DNA of 64,000 nucleotides. It comes from Phalacrocorax aristotelis. Its lineage: Eukaryota; Chordata; Aves; Suliformes; Phalacrocoracidae. Both the position numbers and the translations under genes were made by a program. Positions 46,001-55,878 of the stretch are shown here, one piece after another. Every line of letters begins with the position of its first letter. The stretch's first letter is position 1. The stretch lies in contig NC_134286.1 of NCBI RefSeq assembly GCF_949628215.1, positions 1,612,001-1,676,000 on the forward strand, written 5' to 3'. The notes under the pieces were generated by a model that made no database searches, was not told where the DNA came from, and saw nothing but the letters and a program-made list of their open reading frames with translations.

Positions 46001-48321
46001 CAGCGACCTGACGAGCACAGAGACGGAGGAGTCCAGCCTCGACCTCCTGGAAATGATGACGATGCAGGAGTGGGAAGGGGATAGCGAAGGTCCACCCACA
46101 GTCCACGAGGATGACACTGTTCCCCCTAAGCGGTAAGAGTGCACCAGCTCCAGCCAGGGCCTGGGGCAGGGGGGTGGTGGTGGTGAGCCACCGGCGGTGG
46201 GTCAGGGAAGCCAACCCCTGAGAGCCAAGGGGCCGCAGAGCGTGCCCAGAGATTTCTCCAGCCATGGGAATGAGCTGGGCTAGAGCCCGACAGCAGGGAG
46301 CAAAGCAGGGCTTGAAACTCCTCCTGCCTCAAAGGGGCTGTGGGGCCGAATGGGGCCATGTATGTGTGGGTCTGGGTGCGGGAAGAGGCAGGAGGGTCAG
46401 AGAAACTTTGTCCTTGCTGTTGCAGGAGCTTGTCCCCACGGACACACCGGTCCCTGCAGGAGGTGGTGACGTGCATCCTGGGGCAGGTTGAGCGCAAGCA
46501 CAGCGGGCAGTGGGACGAGGAGGTGGATCTGCAGGACAAGCTCAAGTGGTAAATCTCTCCAGAGGCGGGCAGTGCTTCCTCTCCTGCAGTGCCCTTCCTC
46601 CTGCCCCCCGAAGCACCAGGGCAGAGAGGCGCTTTTCCTGGCACCCGCCTCTCGGCAGAGCCGCCTTCAGCGGCTGCGGTGGGCGCCCAGCTTGGGAGCC
46701 CCGGCTGGAGAGCAGTCTGCCCGCGCTCACACCACCTCCTCCTACTGTGTTTCTGCAGCGAGCTGGCAGTGCTGCGGTGGCATCGCTCGCGGAAAGAGGA
46801 ACGCAGCAGCCAACAGCTGCGGGAAGCTGGACTCCAGCCTGCACCCCCTGCTAGGCCAGGGAAGAGGAGGGCACGACCGGTACGTGAGCTCCTGGAGGGA
46901 CGGCGTCATAGCCGCCTGTAGAAAAGCAATGTTATATGGATGTCACGTCTTGCAAGACCCCCTACCGTGTGCTCAGCTGAAGGCTGAAGCACTTCTCCCA
47001 CGGCTTTCTCGAGAGGCTGCGGGTTGTTCTGTCCACTTAGAAGGCAGCCTTCACTTGTGTCATCTCCAGAAACACCCCCAAGGCTTGATTGGCGGTGTTT
47101 CTGATGACGATGGCACTGCCAGGCTTCTTTGGGATAGCAGGCATCTGGGTCGCTTTCAGTCCCGTGGTCACTTGTCTCAGGGGTCATTGCAAAAAGGCTC
47201 TGCAGTCAGGCCTGAGAGGGCTGTGAGGGAACCAGGGCTGACGGAGATGCTGAGAAGAAGGGGCAGGAGGGAGGGGGAGAGCTAAAATTGCACCAGCCCT
47301 GCCTGCTATGGCATTGCTGTGGTCCTGCAGGCACAGTCCCACGTGTGCACGGAGGACGAAGGATGCAAGCTCTGGGACTCCTTGCGCAAGAAGTACCAGC
47401 AGAAGGCAAGGGCCAAAAGTGGCACCCAAGAAGCCTTGGCAAGAAGAGCGAGACCAGTGGAGGCCCAGGTACCACAGGCAGGGAAAAACAATTAGGAAAC
47501 AAGCATTGCTTTCCTGCCAGGGAGCCAAGGTGGGACGGTCCCCAAACCCGAGGAGCGTGGGGGCTGACTGTCCTTGTGTGGGGCCGTCACAGCTCGAGGC
47601 GCCTTCCCTGCTGCCCAGCAACATCTCCTGTGCTCACCCCTCTCTCTCTGTGCAGGCCTCCTGCATTTGTGGCACTGCAGAGTGGTGGGGAGAGGGCAGA
47701 GAAGAGCCCTCCGTGGATCCTGAGGAGAGCCCAGAGCACAAGTGGAGGCTTTGCCTTTGGGAGTCCTCAGCTCTGAAAAGGTGAGTGTGAGCCAGGTTCG
47801 GGGCAGACCCAGGCCAGCTGGGCCAGGCTGGTGACCCAGCTGTGGGCGGGGGAAGGAAGTCCCGGCGCGACGGGGCTGGACACGGACAGTGTCCTTTCCT
47901 ATCTCATGCCATGGGAACGGCACGGGTCAGTCCTCGATGCCAGGTGCCTCTCTGCAGCCCCAAGCACAGCTGGCCCTGAGCAGTCTGTGGGGTTGAATGG
48001 GACCGTGGGGGTGACTGGGAGAGGGGAGAGGCAGGTCGAGATGTGAGGCTTTGTCCTTGCTGCGGTAGGAGCCTTTCCCCAGGAGGATTCCCCCAGCTAA
48101 GAATCTCCAAACATGCCCCGTGTTTGCCCCTGCCCGGCAGCACCCTCCCTCCCTCCCTCCCTCCCTTCGACTCCCCGCAGCCCCTGGGCAAAGAGGGTGT
48201 CTTCCTGGCAGCCCTCGTGGCGTGGAGAGCAGCAGGCTGGGATTGCATTACAGGGACCATGGGGGCTGCTCTCTCCGGGCAGCAGCAGATCCCACCACAC
48301 GTATCCTGTCTAGCCTTGTAG
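39974..48321 (+). CDS. CCDC81-like protein, 16 predicted exons
   Basis: CCDC81 is a centrosomal/ciliary coiled-coil protein with two N-terminal domains related to bacterial HU DNA-binding folds (known). Exons 1-3 give HU-like domain 1 (RIPGLGTFVVVRQ, versus human IPAFGTFTFIRQK). Exons 4-5 give domain 2 (VALIWSDVGVLII, DVKMRFYRDFLRRLNGTG, versus human KVKMRFYKDFL). Exons 6-15 encode a charged, low-conservation tail with a Lys/Glu-rich helix in exon 10 and an acidic Ser-rich exon 11. All predicted exons are open and every splice phase fits, for about 710 residues (human about 650). The ATG has a good context (aagATGG). Birds carry many CCDC81-like paralogues as far as I recall. The tail does not align by eye with the human one. 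The last exon is the least certain. Confidence 0.82.
40703..40764 (+). CDS. CCDC81-like exon 2
   Basis: Reads EFAKIWASSSWYLSQQLALH plus Q, the counterpart of human EVSIIWGNVSEFVRRQLTLH. Acceptor tttttccag, donor gtgggg. Confidence 0.82.
41331..41487 (+). CDS. CCDC81-like exon 3
   Basis: Reads AVRIPGLGTFVVVRQRVASK, then LVVVERPVFHLANTLARDHD. This is the core of HU-like domain 1. Acceptor tgtttcag, donor gtaagc. Confidence 0.9.
42047..42303 (+). CDS. CCDC81-like exon 4
   Basis: The largest and best conserved exon: LPYARIASDNAVSEGTVQLC, then VGVLIIEGKDVKMRFYRDFL. Forms HU-like domain 2. Acceptor tttttcag, donor gtagga. Confidence 0.92.
42711..42796 (+). CDS. CCDC81-like exon 5
   Basis: Reads MSEVRDSVISRHDTAAAQTS and ends GRVIVLPR, matching human DTVDSVLSSREA...VLAFPR. 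Acceptor gttgcag, donor gtacgt. Confidence 0.87.
43531..43643 (+). CDS. CCDC81-like exon 6
   Basis: Reads YKLETVPKTPTVKVELSAPV and then a Gly/Lys-rich end. Acceptor ctttccag, donor gtaagg; no clear human counterpart. Confidence 0.75.
44104..44221 (+). CDS. CCDC81-like exon 7
   Basis: Basic stretch KALAEKRLLHRARLSPQRLP. Acceptor ctctctag, donor gtgaga; phases join exon 6 and exon 8. Confidence 0.72.
44943..44976 (+). CDS. CCDC81-like exon 8 (34-bp micro-exon)
   Basis: Reads RRQAERMLLQKQ across the join. The acceptor follows a good pyrimidine tract (cttctctgtctctgc...cacaag) and the donor is gtgcgc. Supported mainly by phase. Confidence 0.6.
45059..45175 (+). CDS. CCDC81-like exon 9
   Basis: Reads VPPIQGSSLKEIEAKEKVIP, then RTVDFIARTIESREK. 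Donor gtacct. Two nearby AG acceptors exist; the second keeps frame. Confidence 0.72.
45442..45642 (+). CDS. CCDC81-like exon 10, charged helix
   Basis: Lys/Glu-rich, likely coiled coil: LPKHIRKFLGEEEKKKKELA, then KAKRQKETPEAKAEREKETQ. Acceptor ccctgcag, donor gtattt (weak at +4 to +6). Confidence 0.75.
45972..46132 (+). CDS. CCDC81-like exon 11, acidic
   Basis: Reads ESSSSDELSASDLTSTETEE, then LLEMMTMQEWEGDSEGP. A Ser/Glu/Asp-rich, probably disordered segment with possible CK2-type sites. Donor gtaaga. Confidence 0.75.
46290..46700 (+). repeat. Intragenic duplication, copy 1 (exon 12 region)
   Basis: The intron before exon 12 ('gaatggggccatg...ggcaggagggtcagagaaactttgtccttgctgttgcag'), the exon start (RSLSP) and the intron after it ('ccagggcagagaggcgcttttcctggcacccgc') reappear in the same order at 47990-48235. 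Confidence 0.7.
46426..46548 (+). CDS. CCDC81-like exon 12
   Basis: Reads RSLSPRTHRSLQEVVTCILG, then DEEVDLQDKLKW. Begins with RSLSP, as exon 16 does. Acceptor ttgcag, donor gtaaat. Confidence 0.75.
46759..46879 (+). CDS. CCDC81-like exon 13
   Basis: Reads CELAVLRWHRSRKEERSSQQ and ends with the basic GKRRARP. Acceptor ttctgcag, donor gtacgt. Confidence 0.72.
47331..47468 (+). CDS. CCDC81-like exon 14
   Basis: Reads AQSHVCTEDEGCKLWDSLRK, then a basic stretch ending ARPVEAQ. Acceptor cctgcag, donor gtacca. Confidence 0.72.
47656..47780 (+). CDS. CCDC81-like exon 15
   Basis: In phase it reads ASCICGTAEWWGEGREEPSV, then EHKWRLCLWESSALK. An alternative frame of the same DNA is also open (ending in a stop just past 47770), so the true frame should be confirmed. 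Confidence 0.6.
47990..48235 (+). repeat. Intragenic duplication, copy 2
   Basis: 'gaatgggaccgtggg...gaggcaggtcgagatgtgaggctttgtccttgctgcggtag', then RSLSP, then 'cctgggcaaagagggtgtcttcctggcagccc'. It is shorter than copy 1 because most of the exon body is missing or replaced by a CT-rich microsatellite. Confidence 0.7.
48069..48321 (+). CDS. CCDC81-like possible terminal exon 16
   Basis: Acceptor 'tgctgcggtag', then RSLSPGGFPQLRISKHAPCL and an open frame to a TAG at 48319-48321. It includes a Pro/Ser stretch coded by a CCCT/CTCC microsatellite (48145-48172). This looks like a degenerate duplicate of exon 12 plus its following intron, so it may be an accidental reading of duplicated intron. 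No polyadenylation signal is seen nearby. Confidence 0.4.
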
Positions 48322-50365
48322 TGTTGCTCTGCCCCAATCTGTGCATACAAGACTACAGAGCTTTGTATTCCACTCCGCAGCTCTGGGGAAGCCGATGCAG
48401 TCCACGTTGGCATAGTCCCAGGAGAGCTTCTCGGGCACAGAATATCCCGAGAGAGGGGTCCAGCAAGAGCCTCCTCCAGCATGACAAGCACCAGTGCCGG
48501 CCAGCCAGGCCGCTAACACCAGTGCTTCCTTCTGTTCCATAAAGCTCTGCAAACCACTGCGTCTGACACTGTGGGTCTCTTCTTGGCGGCTGTGAAAGCT
48601 GCACTGGGCAGTGGGTGAGTGTTGGTGGGGCAGGGAAAGGCCAGTGCAGGAAAGAGGGCTGCACATCCCTGCTGGGGAGGGGATTATCGCTGGGGAGAGA
48701 GGAGGGAGGAGGAGGAAAAGTAGTGCTGGGCACCCAGGGGAGCAGACCTGAAGGGGGAAGCATCTGGAGGCTTGCACAGCCCGGGCACTGTGGGGTGCCC
48801 AGGCCAGCGCTGCCAGGGGTACCCAGAGCTGTGCAGGCACCACCGTGTGCCGTGGGGACACTGAAACCCCAGGCAGGACCCATGCTGGGGGAGAGGGAAG
48901 TTATGGGGGGCAGCCTTCCAGGTGCATAGGCTGACTGTGCCAAAGCTGTGCCTGGGCTCCCGAGCCATTTATTCAACACCTCCTGGTTAGAAAGGAGGGG
49001 TGAAGCTGAGGTGAGATGGGGACACCTCCAAAAGCTCCTCTCCACACACCTGAGCTGGCATAACGCATGCTATAGGGGCCAGAAAGCAGGTTACGCATAG
49101 GAGGGAGGGAAGCCCGAGCTGCTGCTCTTCGGCACCCGCACCTTGCCCGGCCTCCACGGGGACTCCATGCAGGTGGTGGCAGCGATGTTTCCAGAGCCCA
49201 GGCAGGCTTAACAGTGCTAAAGGAGGTTGGGTCAGTCAGTCAATCCCCTGTGGGCTACTTTTTCCTGAAAAGCCCTGAGTCTGTGGAGACCTGACTTTGC
49301 CCACATTGAAATATACCATTTCCTTTTTACCATGCAGGATTGTGGTGCCATCTCATGGCACCCAGGGAGCTCCCCGTGCCTTTCTGTGTGTCCCAGGGCC
49401 TCCCAGGGCCGGCAGCAGACAGCCAGCGGCCTCTCCTTGGGCACTGCCACCCCTGAGGAGCAGCAGGGTCTCCTGATGGGCAGGGGGCGTCAGGCACACT
49501 CATTCCTCCTTTGCAGCTCCCAGCACTGCCCTACAAAGCACCTCTGCACCCACCTCTCCCTTTGTCCTGGCCAGGAAAGCTCTTTCCCTTGGTCCCGAAC
49601 ATTGATGCGCCAGCAGGGCTGGGTAGGGACTAGCTGGGCTGCAAGCAGAACGAAAGGCTGGGTGAGATGCCAAGCCGCTGCTGTGCCTCACCACGTCTGA
49701 TGCCCCAGCGCAGGGACAGAAGCCTTCCGGAGGCATCCATGGCCCCAGTCAGACATAGCCAGGATGGAGGCAATTTAGCTATGTTGGCTATTCAATCGTC
49801 AGATTCAAGGTCCTTGAAGCCTTTTGTCTGGAAGTCGCTTGTGCCTGAGAACAGATAAAACTCATTACGCCTCTCGGGCTGCCTCAGCAGGAGGAAGCCT
49901 CTTCTCTTGGGCACCGGCCATCTTGGCCTCTTCCTCCACATCTGGTGGGGAGTTTGGATGGACTTGCTAGATCGGAGCATCTTCCAGTTACTTCCAGCTC
50001 CTCCCTTTAAAAAGCAAACAACTGACAACTTGACAAACCTCTGTCACTGTTCTCCAGCTTGTTGGAATATATTTTTCTGAAGTCATCGATGGTGCTGCCC
50101 TGGGCGCTCCTGCCCCAGGCAGGATGGGTGGCGGGAGGGTGAGGAGGTGCGGGGCCAGCCCCCGCATCGCATCGGCTGATGCCTCCTGGGCCAGCAGCAG
50201 GGCCGGCTGGCCTCCGGCTGGTGGGGCCGTACTCCACAGCGTGCTGGGAGCTGTACTCCCTGCCCTGGGGCTTGCCGGGGGGGTGTAGTCCTCCACCGCC
50301 AGTGGCATGCGGGCAGCTGTAGTCCCCATCCCAGCAGCTGGCCGGGTGTGCTGCTCTGGGCTGTG
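48322..50365. other. GC-rich region with no assigned gene
   Basis: Long open frames occur on both strands, as expected from high GC, and none has homology I can name. A cluster of ZNF143-like motifs lies at 50239-50325. Confidence 0.5.
50239..50325 (-). promoter_or_regulatory. Three ZNF143/THAP11-type (SBS) motifs in tandem
   Basis: On the minus strand three segments resemble the known ACTACA-N-TCCCAGCATGC element: 50305-50325 (GGACTACAGCTGCCCGCATG, closest), 50270-50291 (GGACTACACCCCCCCGGCAA) and 50239-50259 (GGAGTACAGCTCCCAGCACG). They are spaced about 31-35 bp apart. Such sites mark promoters of housekeeping genes (known). Which gene they would serve is unclear. Confidence 0.45.
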
Positions 50366-50630
50366 ACAGAGTGGATTTCCTTGATCGTAGCTGGTCTGGG
50401 ACTGTGCTTTGGATTTGTGCTGAAAACAGCGTTGATAACGCAGGGATGTTTCAGTTATCGCTGAGCAGCGCTGACACGGTGTCGAGGCCTTTTCTGCTCC
50501 TCACGGTGCTGTGCCAGGGAGGAGGCTGTGGGTGCCCCAGAAGCTGGCAGGGGACCCAGCTGGGACAGCTGACCCCAGCTGACCAAAGGGATATTCCATA
50601 CCGCATGACGTCGTGCTCAGCAACACCAGC
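50366..50630 (+). mobile_element. Fragment of an old LTR
   Basis: Shares with the 61-kb LTR 'actgtgctttggatttgtgctgaaaacag', 'ttgataacgcagggatgtttcagttatcgctgagcag', 'ggccttttctgctcctcac' and 'gatattccataccgcatgacgtcgtgctcagc'. Only the 5' half is present and it is quite diverged. Confidence 0.8.
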
Positions 50631-51774
50631 CAGAGCATGTCAGAGGTGGCCACGTCTGCACACCAGGATGAAACCTCCAGGCTTTGCAGCCCAGCAGGGC
50701 AGCCGGGCCTTTCTTGCAAGGACACCCTGGCTCAGTGTGTGCTGTGCTGCCATGGGCTGCTGGAAAGCCTGGCCCATCCGGCAGCTCTCAGGGCAATCCC
50801 TGTTCTTTCAGGCTCTGCCTTTTCCCTTTTGCCCTCTGCCTGCCCAGAGAGAGAAGACTTCCATGGGAGGTGAACAAACAGGCCTTCTTTTGAGGGAAAG
50901 CCTAACAGAGGGGTGACATGCTAAACCAATAATGAGGCCAGGGTGTGCCGAGGGGCGAGCTGTCCCGCACATAGTGGTAGAGGCCCAGAGGAACGCTGTC
51001 TGCTCAGCACGCTCATGGTGGTTCCCCTGTGAAGGACACCATGGCCTTGGGCTTGTGGTTCCAGCTTGAGGCAAAGACATCAATTTTCTTGAAGAGAGTT
51101 TCACCGCTGCCTGGCTGTGCAGAGCCATCAGCACAGCGCCCACAGGGTCCATCCTGATGTTGGCTGCTCCCTTGGAGATCTCAGGATCAGCACGGTCTGA
51201 GCTGCCAGGGACGAGACTGAGGGTTTGGCGTCTTTCTCCAAGAGCTGAAGGGCTGCAAGAGAAGGAAAGAGAGCAGAGCTGATACCCACCTATCTGCAGA
51301 GACCCCAGGCATCCCCTCCAGAGTATGCCAGACCTACCTATCCCCTTCCCTGGCCAGGAGGAGCAGGTGGGACAAATGAATTACTTGAAGGCTGCTGCTC
51401 AGGAATGCCCCAAATGGCCCTGACCTGTTCCTCTGCCCCTGAAGCGTTTCTCAGGAGCAAGGGGCAAGGCATAGCTGTACCCAGCCCACGCTCTGCCCCC
51501 TGCCCTACCACCCCGGTGCAGGGAAGGCCAGGAGGGGAGCTCTGCCCTGTCCTCAGTGACTCAAGCACCTGGACCCCAAGGTGACAGAACTCTCTGTCAC
51601 CTAGATTCTTGAAGAACCTAGGTAAGAATCTAGGCAAGAAGTTAACTAATTTCAAGTTCATTGCACGGATCTCTCGGTGCTATATCAAGTTAGTGAATAC
51701 GTTTCCTCTACAGGTGCAGTAAAATACACCCACTGCACAGAACAGCAGCAGGTTCTGCCCATTAGCGCACACCA
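50631..51774. other. Mostly unannotated; coding-like patch on the minus strand
   Basis: On the minus strand around 51215-50985 a stretch reads DPEISKGAANIRMDPVGAVL and then MALHSQAAVK. Protein-like sequence continues in another frame (FKKIDVFASSWNHKPK), suggesting a decayed exon. I do not recognise the family. Confidence 0.35.
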
Positions 51775-52759
51775 GCTTTACCCGGAATTTTTAGCCAAGT
51801 GGAAGCAAGACTAGAATTATAACAGAACCTACAACTTATAGTTAAAACCATGCCGGCACTCTGCAGAACCTCATTCTGACACACTTGTCAGCACCCACAA
51901 GTTTCACGTGGCTGACAAAACAGCAGCCTTGCCCTTGTTTTTCCTGAAACGCCACTGCCCCAGGTGACTGAATCACCAGGGCAACAGCGGGTTACGTTGG
52001 ACAAAAGGAAGTGAGGATTAAAACGAGGAAGAGAAAGCTACCTACACACCCCTTCCCCCTGGATGGAAGCTTTCAAATGCAGGCCCTAACCTTCCAAAAT
52101 CACCCTATAAGTTTGCTTCCCTGGAAAACTATGGTTCCGGAAAACAGCAAATGTATCACAAAACCACAACAGAAGTTCCCGTAACACAAAATTTGACCTG
52201 CCTATTTTGAGATACAGAAGTTAGGTAAGAATTTTTGTCCTAAAAGTGGTAAAATGAAAGCTGTGGAATTGCAGACCTCGCGCTATAACTTCAGGAAATA
52301 ATAAAAAGAACAACCCATGATGCAAATTTTGCCTGTGGATTGGCACCCAGAGCTGCGTGCGAGATACAAGAGATGACATACAACACACTCTTCATTCCAC
52401 AGTGACCCAAACAACATCCAATAATCCAAACCCTACATAATGTAGGTCTGTGGATAACTGAATGGCAAGAGTAGCTGACAGGAAAGATACTTATTTAATC
52501 CTCAGACACAAACAAACAATTTGAAGTGGAGTCAACAACAGCCTGTAACATTGAATTTCCAACTTCAAAGGGTAGCTTTGGAGCAGTGACGTCTTTTGTT
52601 CAGCTTTTAGGTTCAGCTGTAATGTAAGGTATAGAGGCTTATTGCAAGTGTTTCAAAGAATGGTGTGATAAAGAAAGCAGGATTCTTATTGAGTACTGGT
52701 AAAACCGGTTAGTAACCCCTGAGAGAAACTGGCACACTTGGCAGAACTTTTACACTTAG

Positions 52760-52873
52760 CATGAGATGAACGTTCATCGCCTGGTTCAGCTGTGCTGCTG
52801 CCATACAGTTGGCACGCTGCAGATGCTGGACTAAAAGAATTTCATGATTCTGTAAAAATTTCTCCAAACACTT
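52760..52873 (-). pseudogene. AHCTF1: Exon m counterpart, donor lost
   Basis: Reads [20 protein letters not shown], then [11 protein letters not shown]. The reading frame is open, but the following bases are ctaagt instead of gtaagt. Confidence 0.9.
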
Positions 52874-52967
52874 CTATGAGAAATAACACATTTTAAAACA
52901 TATATGATGATACTGCTGCTTCTCTTGGCAAAGAGGGGAATAAGATTTTTTTCTTGCCCACACTTAC

Positions 52968-53112
52968 TTGTTTGGCATCTGTGAAAGGCAGCTTCAGGAA
53001 GTCTTCCACTAGTCCCATCCCCTGACAGATGTCATACATGTCTTTTAATAGCTCTTCCACCTTTAACTTAGTGGTGTGTTCCTGCAGCAGACCTCAAGCC
53101 TCCACCATGCAC
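52968..53112 (-). pseudogene. AHCTF1: Exon l counterpart with nonsense codon
   Basis: Begins CMVEA and then TGA (53094-53096) where the other arm has TGG. It continues with a recognisable [20 protein letters not shown]. Confidence 0.92.
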
Positions 53113-53283
53113 CTGTAATTCATTTTTTGAGACATAAAGGCATATTAATAGTATCACCAAAAAGATGCCCCACAAATGTTGTATTCAAAGTTTAAAGGAA
53201 ATTTAGGGGATTGTGATTTCTAGTGTTTGTTCTCCACCTCTCACAGTATTTGGATGCCAAAATGGTGGCATATATTTCTTTAC

Positions 53284-53471
53284 CTATTGGACAACAGCAC
53301 AGTGAGGAAGAGCCGCACTTCACAACTGCTTGAGAACGGTGGCTTCATCACCTGCATGTATCTGAGGGCTCGCCTATGCTCTCCTTGGCACATGAGGGAC
53401 TGAAGAATTCTCACGTCTTGCCACGACACAGGTTTGATTGCAGCTGGTTCAACGAGCAGGGCCAGGGAGTT
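53284..53471 (-). pseudogene. AHCTF1: Exon k counterpart, open
   Basis: Reads NSLALLVEPAAIKPVSWQDV, then [20 protein letters not shown]. Acceptor and donor are intact; VEPA replaces the conserved FHPA. Confidence 0.92.
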
Positions 53472-54213
53472 CTGCAGAAGGTAGAGATCAGGTTTATTAA
53501 AATATATAGACACACACACAAAACTATTCAAAAGTGTCTTCAGTAAGGGTGAATGTCTGTTAAATAAACTTAGATGATGACTAATGAAGGACTTGATACA
53601 GGACAGGTAAATATAAATTCTGAAGTATCTGCAGGAAAAAAAATTCAGTGAGCCGTACAGAACAAAGGGAGTCTTTTGAAAAGAGTGATTCTCACTTTTC
53701 TAGGATCACCAAATCTCCATATGCAAACATCACCTTTTATAAATACAAGTTATTCTCCCAGGCAAACAGGTTATATTGACATCGTGACAGGCAACAAACA
53801 ACCTTTAGCATCAGAAGGAACATGAATTAGATTGAAAAGTCACTTTTGCGGTCTTCTGTCTCAAATCTTGCTGCCAGGATGGTAGTTTAATATTTAAAGT
53901 ACCCAAACCACTGCTTTTGAGAAAGTGCTCGACTGCTCTGCTGAAAACAACCTGAACAGATGGCTTTGGCAATTCATGTGTCAAGCATTATTAATGTTGA
54001 CTTCTTCATTGTCTTAATCCATTTCCTGTCAACGTAATTAAAACCAAACTGCAGATCATCACGTATTGCTGAAGGTGCTGCTGAAGCAGTATTACAAAAA
54101 AAGCTTCCAATGTTTTATCACCATTATTAGCTAAGCACCGATTTTTTGAAGTCATTTTATAGATCATAGCGTTGTACTGCAATGTATGCCTAACTAAACT
54201 GTCACATGCTTAC

Positions 54214-54360
54214 TTCATAGTCCTTGTGGTCTAGAAGCCAAAAACCTTGAATAAACTTAACAAGACTCCAAGGGATGGCAAAGGCAGCTGTGAAGGAGTC
54301 GACTGAAGTTTCTGTTTTATTTGGAAAGGAATGTATGATGTCTAGCAGCAAGTAAATTGT
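54214..54360 (-). pseudogene. AHCTF1: Exon j counterpart, open
   Basis: Reads [20 protein letters not shown], then [20 protein letters not shown]. It keeps the conserved Trp (AIPW; human AISW) that the other arm has lost. Confidence 0.92.
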
Positions 54361-55571
54361 CTGATATCAGGTATCTAATTAAGGCTAATAAATTTGCAAG
54401 ACGAACAATTTATCACATGAAATAATAATATTACTCTTATTAATATAATATTAATAAATAATAAAGTGAAATAAGAATATAATAGTGGTAGGACGCAGAA
54501 AATACTCATGTACTAGTCTTGCCATTTTATGCTGTTGCAGCCTGAAGATAGTCAGATCCTAACAACAAAATTGCATTCTGAATAAATAACCAGAAAGAAA
54601 GACTCTTTGATTTCTCTAAGGAATTCAGAAAGGTTACCTTTCGCTATTTAAATAGTTCTGTTGGAAACTCAGGCTCCCTCTTTAGTCAGTGGAGCCACCA
54701 GCTGGACATTCAAAACACGTGAACAGCCAATGCTTGATTATTAAAGCAAACAAATTCTGCAGTTGGTTTTTCCTCTCCTTTCCAGTGAATACAAAACAAT
54801 TGAAATTAGGGCGTCCTTACAACACAGCTTAGCTCTGAATGATTAAAACTGGATTTAAACCAGTATGTGGATCACTCATCAGCAGTGTCCCCTTCTCTTT
54901 CTGACAGCTGGTTTTGGGGGATGTATGCTGATCAGAGAGCTCCGGGGTGCAACAGCTTTTCAAACCCTTGCTCTCTAGGCTCCCCTCTTGGGTCAGGCAA
55001 CAAACAACCAAAGTAGCACAGGGTATTTCGGCAGCTTAAAAAGTAAGTTTCTGCCCAATTACTTTTCTCTCTGTTTATTATTCTGTGTGCCTGCACTTTT
55101 AAGAGAACAAATGCAAGCCCGCTTAGCTGTCCTGGAAAATGGATGATTTCAGCAAAATCAAGTACTGGTAAACCACTGTTAGAAATCCTTTTGCTCTGAA
55201 GCAGCACGTTTTAGTGCATCGCTCTAGGAAGCAGCTGTTTGCTACAGGTATGGGTGCTTCAAAAATGAAAAACAGTTTACATTTTGAGAAAATCTAGGGG
55301 AGCTTTCTACCTTTAACATTGCTTAGTAAACCTGTTCTCTCATATCAGAAAAGACTTTGCAACAAAACATTTTAAAAATTCCTAAAAAATCTACAGTACA
55401 AAGAAATAAAACAATGCTTCTGTCTATGACTTAAATTCTTAACTAAACGTGTTCACCTGCAGTGTGTTTGAAGCATAAATTAGAAAATGTATGGAACACA
55501 TAGGTGACAAACATTTCAGAACGCCGATGTGCGTATACTGAAGGTGTAATAGAAATAACTCCAAGGGATAC

Positions 55572-55628
55572 AATTGCATGTTTGTAGATTTCTTCAACGC
55601 CTTCTAGCAAATAGAGCTCCAGCAGTGC
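55572..55628 (-). pseudogene. AHCTF1: Exon i counterpart, open
   Basis: Reads [19 protein letters not shown], with the same weak gtatcc donor as the other arm. Confidence 0.9.
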
Positions 55629-55754
55629 CTGAAATGAAAAGGTAAAAGTTTTTTAAAAACTCCTCTCTTTGAGAAATCATTGGCTTTGGGGAGGGCTGGG
55701 CTGGGGCTGGGGTTTGTGGTGGTTGTTGTTGTCTTCAGCGAACACAACACTCAC

Positions 55755-55878
55755 ACGTAAACTAGGAGGTGGATATTTCCCAGTTCCTCCTTCCTCTCTC
55801 CGCCACAACTTCTCAGCCTGGTCTCCTAACTGAGAAACCATCCCATCGACCACCAGGCAGTCGGAGTCCCATTTTCCT
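55755..55878 (-). pseudogene. AHCTF1: Exon h counterpart, acceptor changed
   Basis: Reads [20 protein letters not shown], then [12 protein letters not shown]; donor gtgagt intact. The dinucleotide before the exon reads TG where the other arm has AG. Confidence 0.9.

Noticed and set aside
48353-49045. 230-residue minus-strand frame
   Set aside because: Cys/Pro/Ser-rich reading of GC-rich DNA with no family I can recognise and no supporting splice sites. Kept only as unannotated sequence.
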